A program made the translations under genes and the position numbers. The notes below the pieces were generated by a model. That model worked only from the letters and a program-made list of their open reading frames with translations. It did not search any database and was not told where the DNA came from. From the NCBI GenBank assembly GCA_030427905.1, contig JAUICL010000002.1, forward strand, positions 124,001 to 188,000: 64,000 nucleotides of DNA, in the 5' to 3' direction. Each line of letters starts with the position of its first letter. Position 1 is the first letter of the stretch. The stretch is from Bacteroidia bacterium. GTDB lineage: Bacteria > Bacteroidota > Bacteroidia > Flavobacteriales_D > Cryomorphaceae. This document shows, in pieces, positions 9,281-18,130 of the stretch.

Positions 9281-9288
9281 CAAAACTA
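9281..9288 (-). promoter_or_regulatory. -7 box (TAGTTTTG) of ridA
   Basis: A perfect TAnnTTTG match on the - strand, 28 bases upstream of the ridA ATG. The 41-bp divergent spacer must hold promoters for both genes. On the + strand only an imperfect TAACTTTA is seen for the MBL gene. Confidence 0.5.
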
Positions 9289-9293
9289 TTGAT

Positions 9294-10691
9294 TTGAAAA
9301 TTCAATTCTTAGGTGCCGCCCGAACGGTAACGGGCTCTTGCCACTTGATAGAACTCAATTCGGGTACCAAAATACTGCTTGATTGTGGCATGTACCAAGG
9401 TAAAGAAAGTAAAGGTGGACAGGCTAATAAAGATTTTAAATTCGATGCTTCGAGTATTGATGTCGTCTTTTTATCTCACGCTCACATCGACCACTCAGGC
9501 TTGATTCCAAAATTGGTGAAAGAAGGATATTCTGGCCCAATTTACTGCACTCATCCCACAGAATCGCTTTGTCAAATCATGCTGGCTGACTCGGCCTACA
9601 TCCAACAAAACGATGCACGGTTTGCCCGCAAACACGGGCTGGAAGAGCCGGAAGAAGAACCGCTTTACGAGATAGACGATGTGGTTGCGACCATGGAGCT
9701 GTTTGCTCCGCTAGAGTATGGCAGGTGGATAAATCTGACGGAAGAAATCACCGTCATGTTCACCTACGTCGGTCATATTCTCGGAAGCGCTTGCGTCAAT
9801 CTTAGGCTAAAAGAAGGGAAGAAAACCCACCGCGTAGCTTACACAGGCGATATCGGAAGGAAGGAACATCAAATAATCAAGAACCCTGAGCCTTTTCCAC
9901 AAGCCGAAGTCATCATTACTGAAACCACCTATGGAGACAGGCTCCACGATGAAATCGGTAGCACCGAAAAGCAGTTGTTGAAAATCGTCCAGGAAACCTG
10001 CGTAGAAAACAAAGGAAAGCTCATCATTCCGGCATTTAGTCTTGGGCGCACTCAAGAAATAGTCTATGCGCTCGACAGGCTCGAAACCGAGGGCAAGCTC
10101 CCACCTATCAAAGTTTTTGTAGATAGCCCATTGAGCACCAATGCCACCGAAATTGTGAAGGCGCATCCTGAAGGCTTCAATGATCGAATTAAAAAGTACA
10201 TGGAGAAGGACAGCAACCCATTTGGATTTAATGGCTTGCACTACATCCGCGAAGCCAAGTATTCTAAACTCATCAACACTCTTCAAGAGCCGTGCATTAT
10301 CATTTCCGCCTCGGGTATGCTCGAGGCGGGAAGAATTCTCCATCACCTCGCTAACAATATCGAAGACAAGCGAAACACCATTTTGATTGTAGGGTATTGC
10401 GAGCCTTCATCGCTGGGTGGTCAACTCCGAGCAGGAGCCGAAAGAGTTAAAATATACGGAAGGGAATACCAAGTAAAAGCTCAGGTCAAAACCATCGATT
10501 CGTACAGCGCTCACGGCGACTATGCCGAGATGATCGACTATCTCAAGTGCCAAGAACCGCATCTTGTAAAGCACCTTTTCCTGGTCCACGGCGATTATGC
10601 AGTCCAAGAAGCGTATCGGCAGCATCTAAGCGACAATGGCTTTCACCATATCGAAATTCCCAGTTTGGGTGAAGTTGTTGATGTATCTTAG
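9294..10691 (+). CDS. MBL-fold/beta-CASP hydrolase (RNase J/CPSF-like superfamily)
   Basis: 465 residues, starting at a TTG codon (family members begin MKIQFLGAARTVTGS, which fits this start). The metallo-beta-lactamase motif 2 is HAHIDHSG. Further motifs are the GHILGSA segment with another metal-binding His, and an aspartate in YTGDIG. The beta-CASP insert follows (SLGRTQEIVYAL, then SASGMLEAGRILHHL), with a terminal SAHGDYAEMIDYL. This architecture marks the exo-/endonuclease-type beta-CASP group related to archaeal and eukaryotic CPSF73-like proteins. RNA is the expected substrate but is unproven for bacterial members of this type. ccmB begins 6 bp after its stop, so it may be the first gene of the ccm run. 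Confidence 0.9.
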   Translation: MKIQFLGAARTVTGSCHLIELNSGTKILLDCGMYQGKESKGGQANKDFKFDASSIDVVFLSHAHIDHSGLIPKLVKEGYSGPIYCTHPTESLCQIMLADSAYIQQNDARFARKHGLEEPEEEPLYEIDDVVATMELFAPLEYGRWINLTEEITVMFTYVGHILGSACVNLRLKEGKKTHRVAYTGDIGRKEHQIIKNPEPFPQAEVIITETTYGDRLHDEIGSTEKQLLKIVQETCVENKGKLIIPAFSLGRTQEIVYALDRLETEGKLPPIKVFVDSPLSTNATEIVKAHPEGFNDRIKKYMEKDSNPFGFNGLHYIREAKYSKLINTLQEPCIIISASGMLEAGRILHHLANNIEDKRNTILIVGYCEPSSLGGQLRAGAERVKIYGREYQVKAQVKTIDSYSAHGDYAEMIDYLKCQEPHLVKHLFLVHGDYAVQEAYRQHLSDNGFHHIEIPSLGEVVDVS

Positions 10692-10697
10692 CGGCCA

Positions 10698-11363
10698 ATG
10701 TGGAATGAAGTAAGAGCCATTCTGGCTAAGGATATTCGCATGGAATGGCGGCAGCCCCATGCCTTGGGGAGTATTTTTCTCTATGTCTTTGCTTCCATTT
10801 TTGTGGCATACATGGGGTTTAAGAGAATTGTGGATGTGCCCACATGGAATGCCCTGTTTTGGATCATTGTATTGTTTGCCGCTTTTAATGCCGCTTCCAG
10901 GGCATTTGCAGTAGAGCATCATGGCCGTAAACTTTACCTGTACAGCATCGCGCGTCCAGAGAGTGTCATCATAGGCAAAATGGTGTACAATGCGCTTCTG
11001 ATGCTCGTTATGGTCGGTGCTGGAGCGATCATTTACGGCGTGATGATGGGAACTGATGTACTTCGCGAAGCTCATATGTTGAGCTTTGTTCTGGCCTTGA
11101 CTCTTGGCGCCATCGGCTTGGCCTTCGTGCTCACCCTTATTGCCGCGCTCGCGGCACAAACCGACAATAATATTGGATTGATGGCCATCCTGGGTCTTCC
11201 CGTTATCCTTCCTTTCTTGCTGATTCTCATACGGTTTTCAAAAAACGCCATAGATGGAATTGCTTGGTCGGCAAACGGCACCTATGCTTGGCAATTATTG
11301 GCAATTGCCATCCTGTCTCTAGGCCTTTCTTATATATTATTTCCGTACCTTTGGCGCGAATAA
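10698..11363 (+). CDS. ccmB: Heme exporter permease CcmB
   Basis: 221 residues with about six transmembrane segments. It is the membrane subunit of the CcmAB ABC transporter, which powers release of holo-CcmE during cytochrome c maturation (System I). Family features are the N-terminal KDIRMEWRQPHALGS, FNAASRAFAVEHHGRKLYLY in the first cytoplasmic loop, and the closing hydrophobic hairpin. It lies between the MBL hydrolase and ccmC (12-bp gap). The ATPase partner CcmA is not in this window, so it must be encoded elsewhere if the system is complete. Confidence 0.94.
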   Translation: MWNEVRAILAKDIRMEWRQPHALGSIFLYVFASIFVAYMGFKRIVDVPTWNALFWIIVLFAAFNAASRAFAVEHHGRKLYLYSIARPESVIIGKMVYNALLMLVMVGAGAIIYGVMMGTDVLREAHMLSFVLALTLGAIGLAFVLTLIAALAAQTDNNIGLMAILGLPVILPFLLILIRFSKNAIDGIAWSANGTYAWQLLAIAILSLGLSYILFPYLWRE

Positions 11364-11375
11364 TTTCAAGGGTTT

Positions 11376-12413
11376 ATGTCTCATTATTGGTGGAAAATTC
11401 TTTCTGCTATTCTAGTGCTCTCGTCCATTGTTTTTGGCTTAATGGCTCCCTTGGCTCCAGGTATTCCTTTTGCCACTCCAGATCAGTTAAACAATGGGGT
11501 GACTTCGGTGACCGTGGTTGGTTACAATACGCATTTTGCAGAAGCTGAAGAAAGCTTGCAAGTGTGGGTGACTAACGGTGATGCTACTTTCTGTCCTTAC
11601 GAAGTAGCGGTGGTCGATGACACACATCTGCGTGCAACCTTCAGTATTACCGAAGAACTAGCAGATGCGTTTTTTGACCTTTACATCAACAACGCAATTG
11701 ACGGAACAAGGCATCTTCCAAGCGCATTCCTTCAGAATGGCCTCGAAGTTGTTGATAATCCGAGACCAACCGAAAAATGTGTTTCCGACCTTGAAGCAGG
11801 TCTTGACGCGTACAATTTTCCCAATCAGCCTATTCTCAACGAAACGATAAGAAATCTGCTATTTCATGTTCCGAGCTGGTTTGCCATGATCTTTGTCATG
11901 TTTGTTTCATTGTTGTTTTCCATTCAATACTTGAGCAAAGGAGATTTTAAAGCCGACATTGCCGCTACAAGTGCCGCTAAAGTGGGGCTGATTTTTGCCA
12001 CCATTGGCTTGGCCACAGGTAGTCTCTGGGCGCGGTTTACTTGGGGAGCCTGGTGGGTTAGCGACCCTCGATTAAACGGGGCTGCTATCGCCTTCTTGAT
12101 CTATTTGGCCTACTTCGTACTTCGCTCTTCGGTAAATGATGAAGAAAAGGCAGGTCGCTTAGCTGGCGTGTACAATATCTTTGCTTTTGTAATGATGTTG
12201 CTGTTTGTCATGGTGTTGCCGCGTATGTCAGAATCGCTTCACCCCGGTGTGGGTGGAAACCCGGCTTTCAGTCAATACGACTTGGATGATAATTTAAGAA
12301 TGGTGTTCTATCCAGCAGTTTTTGGGTGGATCGGGATGGCGATGTGGATGTACCAACTCCAGCGAAGAGCGAGTGTGTTGGCATACAATCGCCTCATGAA
12401 ATTGAATGCATAA
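11376..12413 (+). CDS. ccmC: Heme handling protein CcmC with a long extracytoplasmic insertion
   Basis: 345 residues, against roughly 220-250 for proteobacterial CcmC. The core is standard: the tryptophan-rich WGAWWVSDPRL motif between two helices, one periplasmic heme-ligand His in FHVPSWFAM and the other in ESLHPGVGGNP. CcmC loads heme onto CcmE. The extra length is an N-terminal block of ~130 residues between TM1 and TM2 (about residues 25-155), rich in Asp/Glu/Asn and containing one cysteine in CPYEV and one in KCVSDLE. It lies on the outer face of the membrane. It ends 2 bp before the ATG of the ccmD-like gene. Confidence 0.92.
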   Translation: MSHYWWKILSAILVLSSIVFGLMAPLAPGIPFATPDQLNNGVTSVTVVGYNTHFAEAEESLQVWVTNGDATFCPYEVAVVDDTHLRATFSITEELADAFFDLYINNAIDGTRHLPSAFLQNGLEVVDNPRPTEKCVSDLEAGLDAYNFPNQPILNETIRNLLFHVPSWFAMIFVMFVSLLFSIQYLSKGDFKADIAATSAAKVGLIFATIGLATGSLWARFTWGAWWVSDPRLNGAAIAFLIYLAYFVLRSSVNDEEKAGRLAGVYNIFAFVMMLLFVMVLPRMSESLHPGVGGNPAFSQYDLDDNLRMVFYPAVFGWIGMAMWMYQLQRRASVLAYNRLMKLNA

Positions 12414-12414
12414 G

Positions 12415-12627
12415 ATGAAGAAATTTCTATATATCACCCTAGCTATGCTCGCTTCTGTAAGCGGAGTGATGGCTCAAGCAGAACCCACTTGGTTGGAAAA
12501 CACCATGTACGCATCGGGAAAGATTAATGTGGTAATTGGAGTAGGTGTGATCATGTTTCTCGTTTTGGTAGGGTACATGGTGAGCATCGATCGAAAGTTG
12601 AAAAAACTAGAAGAAGGAGATAAATAA
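12415..12627 (+). CDS. CcmD-like small membrane protein
   Basis: 70 residues from the ATG at 12415; an in-frame ATG 9 bases earlier overlaps the end of ccmC and gives a poorer N-terminus. It begins with a signal-peptide-like segment (KKFLYITLAMLASVSGVMAQ), then a short soluble part, one strong transmembrane helix (residues ~38-56) and a charged cytoplasmic tail IDRKLKKLEEGDK. Position between ccmC and ccmE, size, and the helix plus basic tail match CcmD, which stabilises the CcmC-CcmE complex and is too short for confident homology. The additional signal-peptide-like start is unlike proteobacterial CcmD. Confidence 0.72.
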   Translation: MKKFLYITLAMLASVSGVMAQAEPTWLENTMYASGKINVVIGVGVIMFLVLVGYMVSIDRKLKKLEEGDK

Positions 12628-12634
12628 AATTTTG

Positions 12635-13039
12635 ATGAAAAAAACACACATCATAGCGATCATAATTATGGCCCTGGCTATTGGGTTTATGATTACGTCG
12701 GTGTCTGATTCGAGCTCGTACGCTGACTTTGAAGAAGCATTTGACAACCCTGAGAAGGAGTACCACGTGGTTGGGGTACTCGACAAAACGGCCGATATTG
12801 TTTACAATCCGGAAGTTGATCCAAACCTCACCGTTTTCACCATGATTGACAACAACGGCGAAAAGAAGACTGTAAACCTTTACAAAAGCAAGCCGCAAGA
12901 TTTTGAGCGTTCGGAATCGGTAGTCCTTATCGGACAGGCTCACGAAGGTGAGTTTCACGCCACCGAAATGCTTATGAAATGCCCTTCCAAATACAAGGAA
13001 GAAGGCAAATTCGATATCGAAGAAACGGCTTCAAGGTAA
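12635..13039 (+). CDS. ccmE: CcmE heme chaperone, CxxxY variant
   Basis: 134 residues from the ATG at 12635 (an in-frame TTG lies just before it). One N-terminal membrane anchor is followed by the OB-fold soluble domain. CcmE takes heme covalently from CcmC and passes it to CcmF. In the classic protein the heme is bound by the His of a 'KHDENY' motif. Here the aligned segment is MLMKCPSKY, so the heme-binding position is Cys116 with Tyr120, the CxxxY form known from archaea and some other bacteria. Position between the ccmD-like gene and ccmF supports the call. The stop codon is 1 bp before ccmF. Confidence 0.9.
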   Translation: MKKTHIIAIIIMALAIGFMITSVSDSSSYADFEEAFDNPEKEYHVVGVLDKTADIVYNPEVDPNLTVFTMIDNNGEKKTVNLYKSKPQDFERSESVVLIGQAHEGEFHATEMLMKCPSKYKEEGKFDIEETASR

Positions 13040-13040
13040 T

Positions 13041-15851
13041 ATGACATATATCGGAGAACACCCTTTTGTAGGGCAGCTCGGTGATACGTTAATGATAGTT
13101 TCCATCGTTGCAGCATTGCTGGCGATGGTTTCTTACATATTGGCGCACCGTAGTGGAGAAGACTGGTACAGAAAACTAGGGCGTGCAGCATTTACGGTTC
13201 ATTCCTTTGCCCTTGTGGGCGGGGCTGTGACCTTGTTTTGCATGCTCTTCAACCAGTATTTTGAATACGATTACGTGTGGAAGCACGCCAATAAGAATAT
13301 GCCGTTGCGGTATATTTTCTCGTGTTTTTGGGAAGGAAAAGAAGGGAGTTTTATCCTTTGGAGCTTTTGGCATGTCGTACTCGGAAATGTCTTAATGCGG
13401 ACGGCGAAGTCTTGGGAAAATTTGACTATGGTTGTCCTTGCCGCGATGCAGGTGTTTCTTGGAGCGATGGTCCTAGGGGTCTACATCTTTGATCTCAAAG
13501 TAGGAAGCTCTCCATTTACTTTGATCAGGGAATTGCCCGAAAATGTGGGCTTGCCATGGACCACCATGCCCGACTATCTGGAGCGTATACCAACATTCCA
13601 GAATGGACGCGGACTTAATCCACTCCTTCAAAACTACTGGATGACCATTCACCCGCCTACCTTGTTTTTAGGGTATGCATCTACCATTATTCCATTTGCT
13701 TTTGCATTGGCAGGACTTTGGAGCGGAAAGCTGAAAGAGTGGATCAGACCGGCTATTCCTTGGGCATTCTTTTCAGTTTCGGTACTTGGAATCGGTATTT
13801 TGATGGGGGGAGCCTGGGCCTATGAAGCACTGAGCTTTGGTGGTTTTTGGGCGTGGGATCCAGTAGAAAATGCCAGCCTGATTCCCTGGCTCACAATTGT
13901 TGGGGCGGCCCACGTCATGGTGGTTAATAAGCGCAAGAATAAGTCGCTTTATACCGTGCTGTTCCTGACACTGATCACTTATGCTTTAGTGTGGTACGCT
14001 TCATTCCTGGTACACTCGGGTGTGTTGGGTGATACGTCCGTACACTCCTTTACCGGCGATGGTTCAATGCGTCAGCACCTGACTATCTTGCTCACTATCT
14101 CGGTGGTAAGTGTGACATCTTTGCTTATCGACCGAAACCTGCGTCTCCTATTTCTGGGTGCAAGCGCCTTTTTGCTTATTGTAGGCCTTGCAACCGACCA
14201 TGAAATAGCAACGATAGTGGCCTATCTCGGAATGGCTATTGCCTTGCTATTGGTTGCATACAAAAAGATATTTCCGAAGCCCGATACGGAAGAGCCACTC
14301 TGGTCTCGCGAGTTTTGGATTTTTATCGGAGCGCTAGTTCTCCTACTTTCAGGAGTACAGATAGCACTCGAAACGTCAAAACCGATTTGGAATATTCTGG
14401 CCGAACCCTTCGCCCAACCGCTTATGTCTCTAGCTGATCTCACTGGGATTGACGGATTAAGAGCTCTGGCAGAAGGGAAGCTCGCGCCGCACAGCGATCG
14501 CATTCAGCACTTCAATAAATGGCAGATCCCATTTGCCTTCATCATTACCTTCATCGTTGGGTTTGGGCAGTTTTTGCGCTATGGAAAGAACCAATTCGGC
14601 GCCTTTGTAAAGAAATTGTCTTTATCGCTTCTCGTTTCGCTGGCCATTACCATCGCTTGGGCGGTAAAACTTGAATTTTACGGAAAGGAGTATCTCTACG
14701 GGGTCTTACTGTTTACCTGCATTTTTGCCGTGGTAGCCAATATCGACTTCTTGATCAGAGTACTTCGTGGCAAGTGGAAAGTTGCCGGTGCTTCTGTGGC
14801 CCACGTGGGCTTCGCAATGGTAATGCTAGGGGCGCTGATTTCAACCGGGCGCTCCGACAAGATTTCTGAGAATGGTAGCCGTTTTGATATTGCATCCCTC
14901 AACGAAGACTTTAAAAACAACGAAGACATCCTGCTTTTTATTGAAGACACCGTACCAATGGGCCCATACTATGTGAGCTACAATGGGCGCTCGAAAGAAG
15001 GCGTGAATGTATATTACGAAGTCGATTACTTCGAGCGGGTTCCAAGAACGTACAAGATGGGGGATCGCGTAATCTCTCGTGGGGCCATTTTTACCGCTAA
15101 TCAAGATCACACACCAGGCCCTGATTTCATTATCGATCAGGCGAAGTGGGATTTGGTTGAAGACCCGAGAGAAATCGATGTGGAATCCTTGAAACGATGG
15201 TCGCCTTACAAAGCAGGTGAGCACCTTTTCACCCTCCACCCGAGAATCCAGCTCAATCCGGAGTTTGGTAACGTGGCTGAGCCATCTACGAAGCGCTATT
15301 GGTCGCACGACATCTACACGCATGTGCGCTGGGCAGAACTCGAAGTAGACTCAGATGCTACCGGATTTAGAACGGGGATTGAAGTGAAGTTGGCCGTTGG
15401 AGACACCGGTTTTGTTGGAACGACTATGGTGCGCCTGAATGAACTTTCCCTCCTGAAAACCGAAGAAGAGCGGGAGAAATTTATGGTGGCAGAGAATGAC
15501 CTTGCTGTAAGAGCACTGATTGGAGTAAAAGACGGAAAGGGAAATGTGTATGAAGTTGAGCCCCTCTATATTTTGCGCGATTCTGTATTGCCAATTCCCG
15601 ACCCAGTCATCCAAGATGAACTAGGACTGAGATTTAACTTTTCGGAAATAGACCCAAGTACCGGAAAACATACATTTACCATCGCGGAGCATGTTTCGAA
15701 TAGAAAGGAATTTATTGTTCTCCAGGCTATTCAGTTCCCAATGATTAATATTCTTTGGATCGGTTGTATTGTGATGTTCATCGGAACGGTGATGGCCATC
15801 GCTCATCGAATCAGAGAGTCGAAGAGAATTGCATCAAATGGAAGAAATTAA
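13041..15851 (+). CDS. ccmF: Cytochrome c heme lyase subunit CcmF
   Basis: 936 residues, longer than proteobacterial CcmF (~650), mainly through a large soluble C-terminal region before the last helix. Multi-pass membrane protein of the heme ligation complex. Landmarks are WEGKEGSFILWSFWH (residues ~96-110) and the tryptophan-rich heme-binding motif GGFWAWDPVENASLIPWL (near 266-283). His residues in the flanking loops (NYWMTIHPPTLF and VHSGVLGDTSVHSF) are likely heme ligands. The region from about residue 600 to 905 is periplasmic, and a final helix near residue 910 is followed by a basic tail. The following DUF2520 gene starts inside its 3' end (14-bp overlap). Confidence 0.94.
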   Translation: MTYIGEHPFVGQLGDTLMIVSIVAALLAMVSYILAHRSGEDWYRKLGRAAFTVHSFALVGGAVTLFCMLFNQYFEYDYVWKHANKNMPLRYIFSCFWEGKEGSFILWSFWHVVLGNVLMRTAKSWENLTMVVLAAMQVFLGAMVLGVYIFDLKVGSSPFTLIRELPENVGLPWTTMPDYLERIPTFQNGRGLNPLLQNYWMTIHPPTLFLGYASTIIPFAFALAGLWSGKLKEWIRPAIPWAFFSVSVLGIGILMGGAWAYEALSFGGFWAWDPVENASLIPWLTIVGAAHVMVVNKRKNKSLYTVLFLTLITYALVWYASFLVHSGVLGDTSVHSFTGDGSMRQHLTILLTISVVSVTSLLIDRNLRLLFLGASAFLLIVGLATDHEIATIVAYLGMAIALLLVAYKKIFPKPDTEEPLWSREFWIFIGALVLLLSGVQIALETSKPIWNILAEPFAQPLMSLADLTGIDGLRALAEGKLAPHSDRIQHFNKWQIPFAFIITFIVGFGQFLRYGKNQFGAFVKKLSLSLLVSLAITIAWAVKLEFYGKEYLYGVLLFTCIFAVVANIDFLIRVLRGKWKVAGASVAHVGFAMVMLGALISTGRSDKISENGSRFDIASLNEDFKNNEDILLFIEDTVPMGPYYVSYNGRSKEGVNVYYEVDYFERVPRTYKMGDRVISRGAIFTANQDHTPGPDFIIDQAKWDLVEDPREIDVESLKRWSPYKAGEHLFTLHPRIQLNPEFGNVAEPSTKRYWSHDIYTHVRWAELEVDSDATGFRTGIEVKLAVGDTGFVGTTMVRLNELSLLKTEEEREKFMVAENDLAVRALIGVKDGKGNVYEVEPLYILRDSVLPIPDPVIQDELGLRFNFSEIDPSTGKHTFTIAEHVSNRKEFIVLQAIQFPMINILWIGCIVMFIGTVMAIAHRIRESKRIASNGRN

Positions 15852-16620
15852 AAGTGTAGCTATCATAGGCGTTGGGCGAGTTGCTCAACACATTGCCACC
15901 GAGTTGTACGCAAACGGCGTTATTATCGCTGGAATTTTTGCCAGAGACAAGGAAGAAGCAAAGCGCTTGGCAGCCAAAGTGAAGTCGCCGGTAATCGATA
16001 AACTCGGCAAGCGCATCGCCGCCGATATGATTTTACTTGCCGTGAGCGACGATGCTATTCAGGAAGTAGCTGAAGAGCTGGGAAACCAAAAGGCGCTCGT
16101 GGCTCACACATCAGGAGCCGTGCCCATGTCTGAGTTACCGGACACACTTCGCCGTGCCGTGTTTTATCCCCTACAGAGCTTCTCTATCGACAAGCAAATA
16201 GTTTGGGAAAATGTGCCTTTTTGTATCGAAGCCGAGAATGATTGCGATGTGAATGCACTTGGCGGACTCGCTGAACGCTTGTCAAACCGCGTTTTTGTTC
16301 TGAGTTCACAACAGCGAAAAACGCTACATCTTGCAGCTGTCTTCGCGAATAACTTTGGAAATTTGATGTTCGAATTTTCGGAAGAATTACTTTCCAAAGG
16401 CCAAATTAGTCATGAGATTCTTCATCCGTTGATTCTAGAAACGGCCAACAAAGTGCTGATGCAAAAAGCGTCTGAATCGCAAACAGGACCAGCATCTCGC
16501 GGCGACATTGAAACCATTAAGGCCCACCAAGAGTTGTTGGGTACCGACAATATTTACCGGCAGGTATACGATTTGCTCACTGGCGAAATTTACAAGAGAA
16601 ACCATGGAAAAGAGCTATAA
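15838..16620 (+). CDS. Rossmann-fold DUF2520 domain protein
   Basis: 260 residues from the ATG at 15838; an earlier in-frame TTG is less likely. The N-terminus has the dinucleotide-binding pattern VAIIGVGRVAQHIATEL. The C-terminal half is all-alpha and matches DUF2520, a domain related to the dimerisation domain of ketopantoate-reductase-type dehydrogenases. The substrate is unknown. It overlaps ccmF upstream by 14 bp and kdsC downstream by 17 bp, so translation of the three is probably coupled. This gene next to kdsC, a UbiA protein and maf is, to my recollection, a common Flavobacteriia arrangement. Confidence 0.85.
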   Translation: MEEIKSVAIIGVGRVAQHIATELYANGVIIAGIFARDKEEAKRLAAKVKSPVIDKLGKRIAADMILLAVSDDAIQEVAEELGNQKALVAHTSGAVPMSELPDTLRRAVFYPLQSFSIDKQIVWENVPFCIEAENDCDVNALGGLAERLSNRVFVLSSQQRKTLHLAAVFANNFGNLMFEFSEELLSKGQISHEILHPLILETANKVLMQKASESQTGPASRGDIETIKAHQELLGTDNIYRQVYDLLTGEIYKRNHGKEL

Positions 16621-17128
16621 AGAGCTGCTTCCCAGTATCAAAACTATCGTGCTTGATTTCGATGGCGTGTTTACCAACGGTACAATTCAAATTCACGGCG
16701 ATGGTACCTTCACCCGCACAGCCAATGTGAAGGATAGCTACGCCATTCAATACGCTGCTAAGAAAGGATTTCGCGTGGCGGTCTTATCGGGTGGAAGCCT
16801 TGAAGCTCTCGCACCGGTTTTGTCCAATCTTGGAGTGGATGAAGTCATGTACAAATCTCATCGGAAAAAGGAGAAGTTGGTGGCCTATATGGACAAGCAC
16901 CAGCTAAAAAGTGAAGAAATCCTTTACATGGGCGATGATATTCCCGACCTTGAAGTGCTTCAAATGGTGGGGGTGGCAGCATGCCCATCGGATGCAGTTC
17001 AAGAAGTGAAAGCGGTTTGCCATTACGTTTCGCATAAAGGAGGGGGAGCAGGATGTGTCAGAGATGTGATTGAGCAAGTCATGAAAGTGCAGGAAAAATG
17101 GCTGGATCAGGACGCATTTGTATGGTAA
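16604..17128 (+). CDS. kdsC: KdsC-like HAD phosphatase (KDO 8-phosphate phosphatase)
   Basis: 174 residues from the ATG at 16604, which lies inside the preceding gene. KdsC removes phosphate from 3-deoxy-D-manno-octulosonate 8-phosphate to give KDO for lipopolysaccharide. HAD motif I is DFDGVFTNG (Asp18, Asp20), motif II is the Ser in VLSGG, motif III is a Lys in YKSHRKKEKL, and motif IV is MGDDIPD. The small cap-less size is that of the tetrameric C0-type KdsC group. No other KDO gene is near, so related C0 phosphatases (for other sialic-type sugars) cannot be excluded. Confidence 0.87.
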   Translation: MEKSYKELLPSIKTIVLDFDGVFTNGTIQIHGDGTFTRTANVKDSYAIQYAAKKGFRVAVLSGGSLEALAPVLSNLGVDEVMYKSHRKKEKLVAYMDKHQLKSEEILYMGDDIPDLEVLQMVGVAACPSDAVQEVKAVCHYVSHKGGGAGCVRDVIEQVMKVQEKWLDQDAFVW

Positions 17129-17131
17129 AAA

Positions 17132-18130
17132 ATGAGTAGTTCGTTCGTTCAATTTGTAAAACTCACCAGGCCGTTAAACCTTGTGATCATTGCCTTGACC
17201 ATGTGGTTGATGAGGTATTACGTCATCAGACCTTTGGTGGAAGTGAATGGATATGAGCTGCAGTTTCCTTTGTGGAAGTTTGGCCTGCTAGTTTTGTCAA
17301 CCATCTTGATTGCAGCAGCTGGAAATGTGATCAACGACTACTTTGATCAGCGTACCGACCGAGTTAATAAGCCCAAGAACATTATTGTTGGGGTTCATGT
17401 CAAGCGACGCGTTGCCATGCTAGTTCATCAAGTATTCAATGCCCTGGGGTTAGCGATCGCTGTATATGTTTCTTGGAGTATCGGAAATTGGAACTTAAGC
17501 ATCATCAGCTTTTTTGCCGCGGGGACCCTTTGGTTTTACAGCGTTCAATTCAAGAAAGATCTCTTTATCGGAAATCTGCTAATTGCATTTCTGGCCGGCT
17601 TGGTACCCATTTTGGTTGGGGTTTATGAAATTCCTTTGCTCGTCAAGGCCTATGGTCAGGAAGTATCGCAATACTTTTCGCTCGAAAGACCAGATGAAGA
17701 CCCTATGATCTATTTCAAGATGATGTTTTATTTCATTCTGGGATATGCCGGCTTTGCATTCTTCTTGAATCTTATCAGGGAAATCCAGAAAGATATGGCC
17801 GATGTGAAAGGCGATATGCGCATTGGGGCACGCACCATTCCGCTGGTTTATGGTCTTCGGAAGTCAAAGCGGTTGGTTTCCGCATTGGTTGTTGCAGCAA
17901 TCATCGTTTTGGTTATTCTCGAGCAGCAAGTCGTTGATGACGATTATTCCTTGGCCTATTTGCTAGGCGCGATTGTTCTCCCGCTTTTGCTGAGTCTTCG
18001 AATGAATTCGATCGCTGTGAGGCGGCAGCAGTTTGTGCGTGCAGGAAACTTCTTGAAATGGGCCATGTTGGGCGGTTTGCTCTACAGCGTTGTTCACTAC
18101 TACATCTATTACGCCGATGTTGTTGGATAA
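17132..18130 (+). CDS. UbiA-family prenyltransferase (geranylgeranylglycerol-phosphate synthase-like)
   Basis: 332 residues with eight or nine hydrophobic segments. The first Asp-rich motif is NDYFDQRTD (Asn68, Asp69, Asp72, Asp76; NDxxDxxxD). The second is KDMADVKGD in the later cytoplasmic loop. Both bind the Mg-diphosphate of a prenyl donor. Flavobacterial homologues are usually named after the archaeal-type geranylgeranylglycerol-phosphate enzyme, but the true acceptor in these bacteria is uncertain. It follows kdsC by 3 bp and overlaps maf by 14 bp. Confidence 0.85.
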   Translation: MSSSFVQFVKLTRPLNLVIIALTMWLMRYYVIRPLVEVNGYELQFPLWKFGLLVLSTILIAAAGNVINDYFDQRTDRVNKPKNIIVGVHVKRRVAMLVHQVFNALGLAIAVYVSWSIGNWNLSIISFFAAGTLWFYSVQFKKDLFIGNLLIAFLAGLVPILVGVYEIPLLVKAYGQEVSQYFSLERPDEDPMIYFKMMFYFILGYAGFAFFLNLIREIQKDMADVKGDMRIGARTIPLVYGLRKSKRLVSALVVAAIIVLVILEQQVVDDDYSLAYLLGAIVLPLLLSLRMNSIAVRRQQFVRAGNFLKWAMLGGLLYSVVHYYIYYADVVG

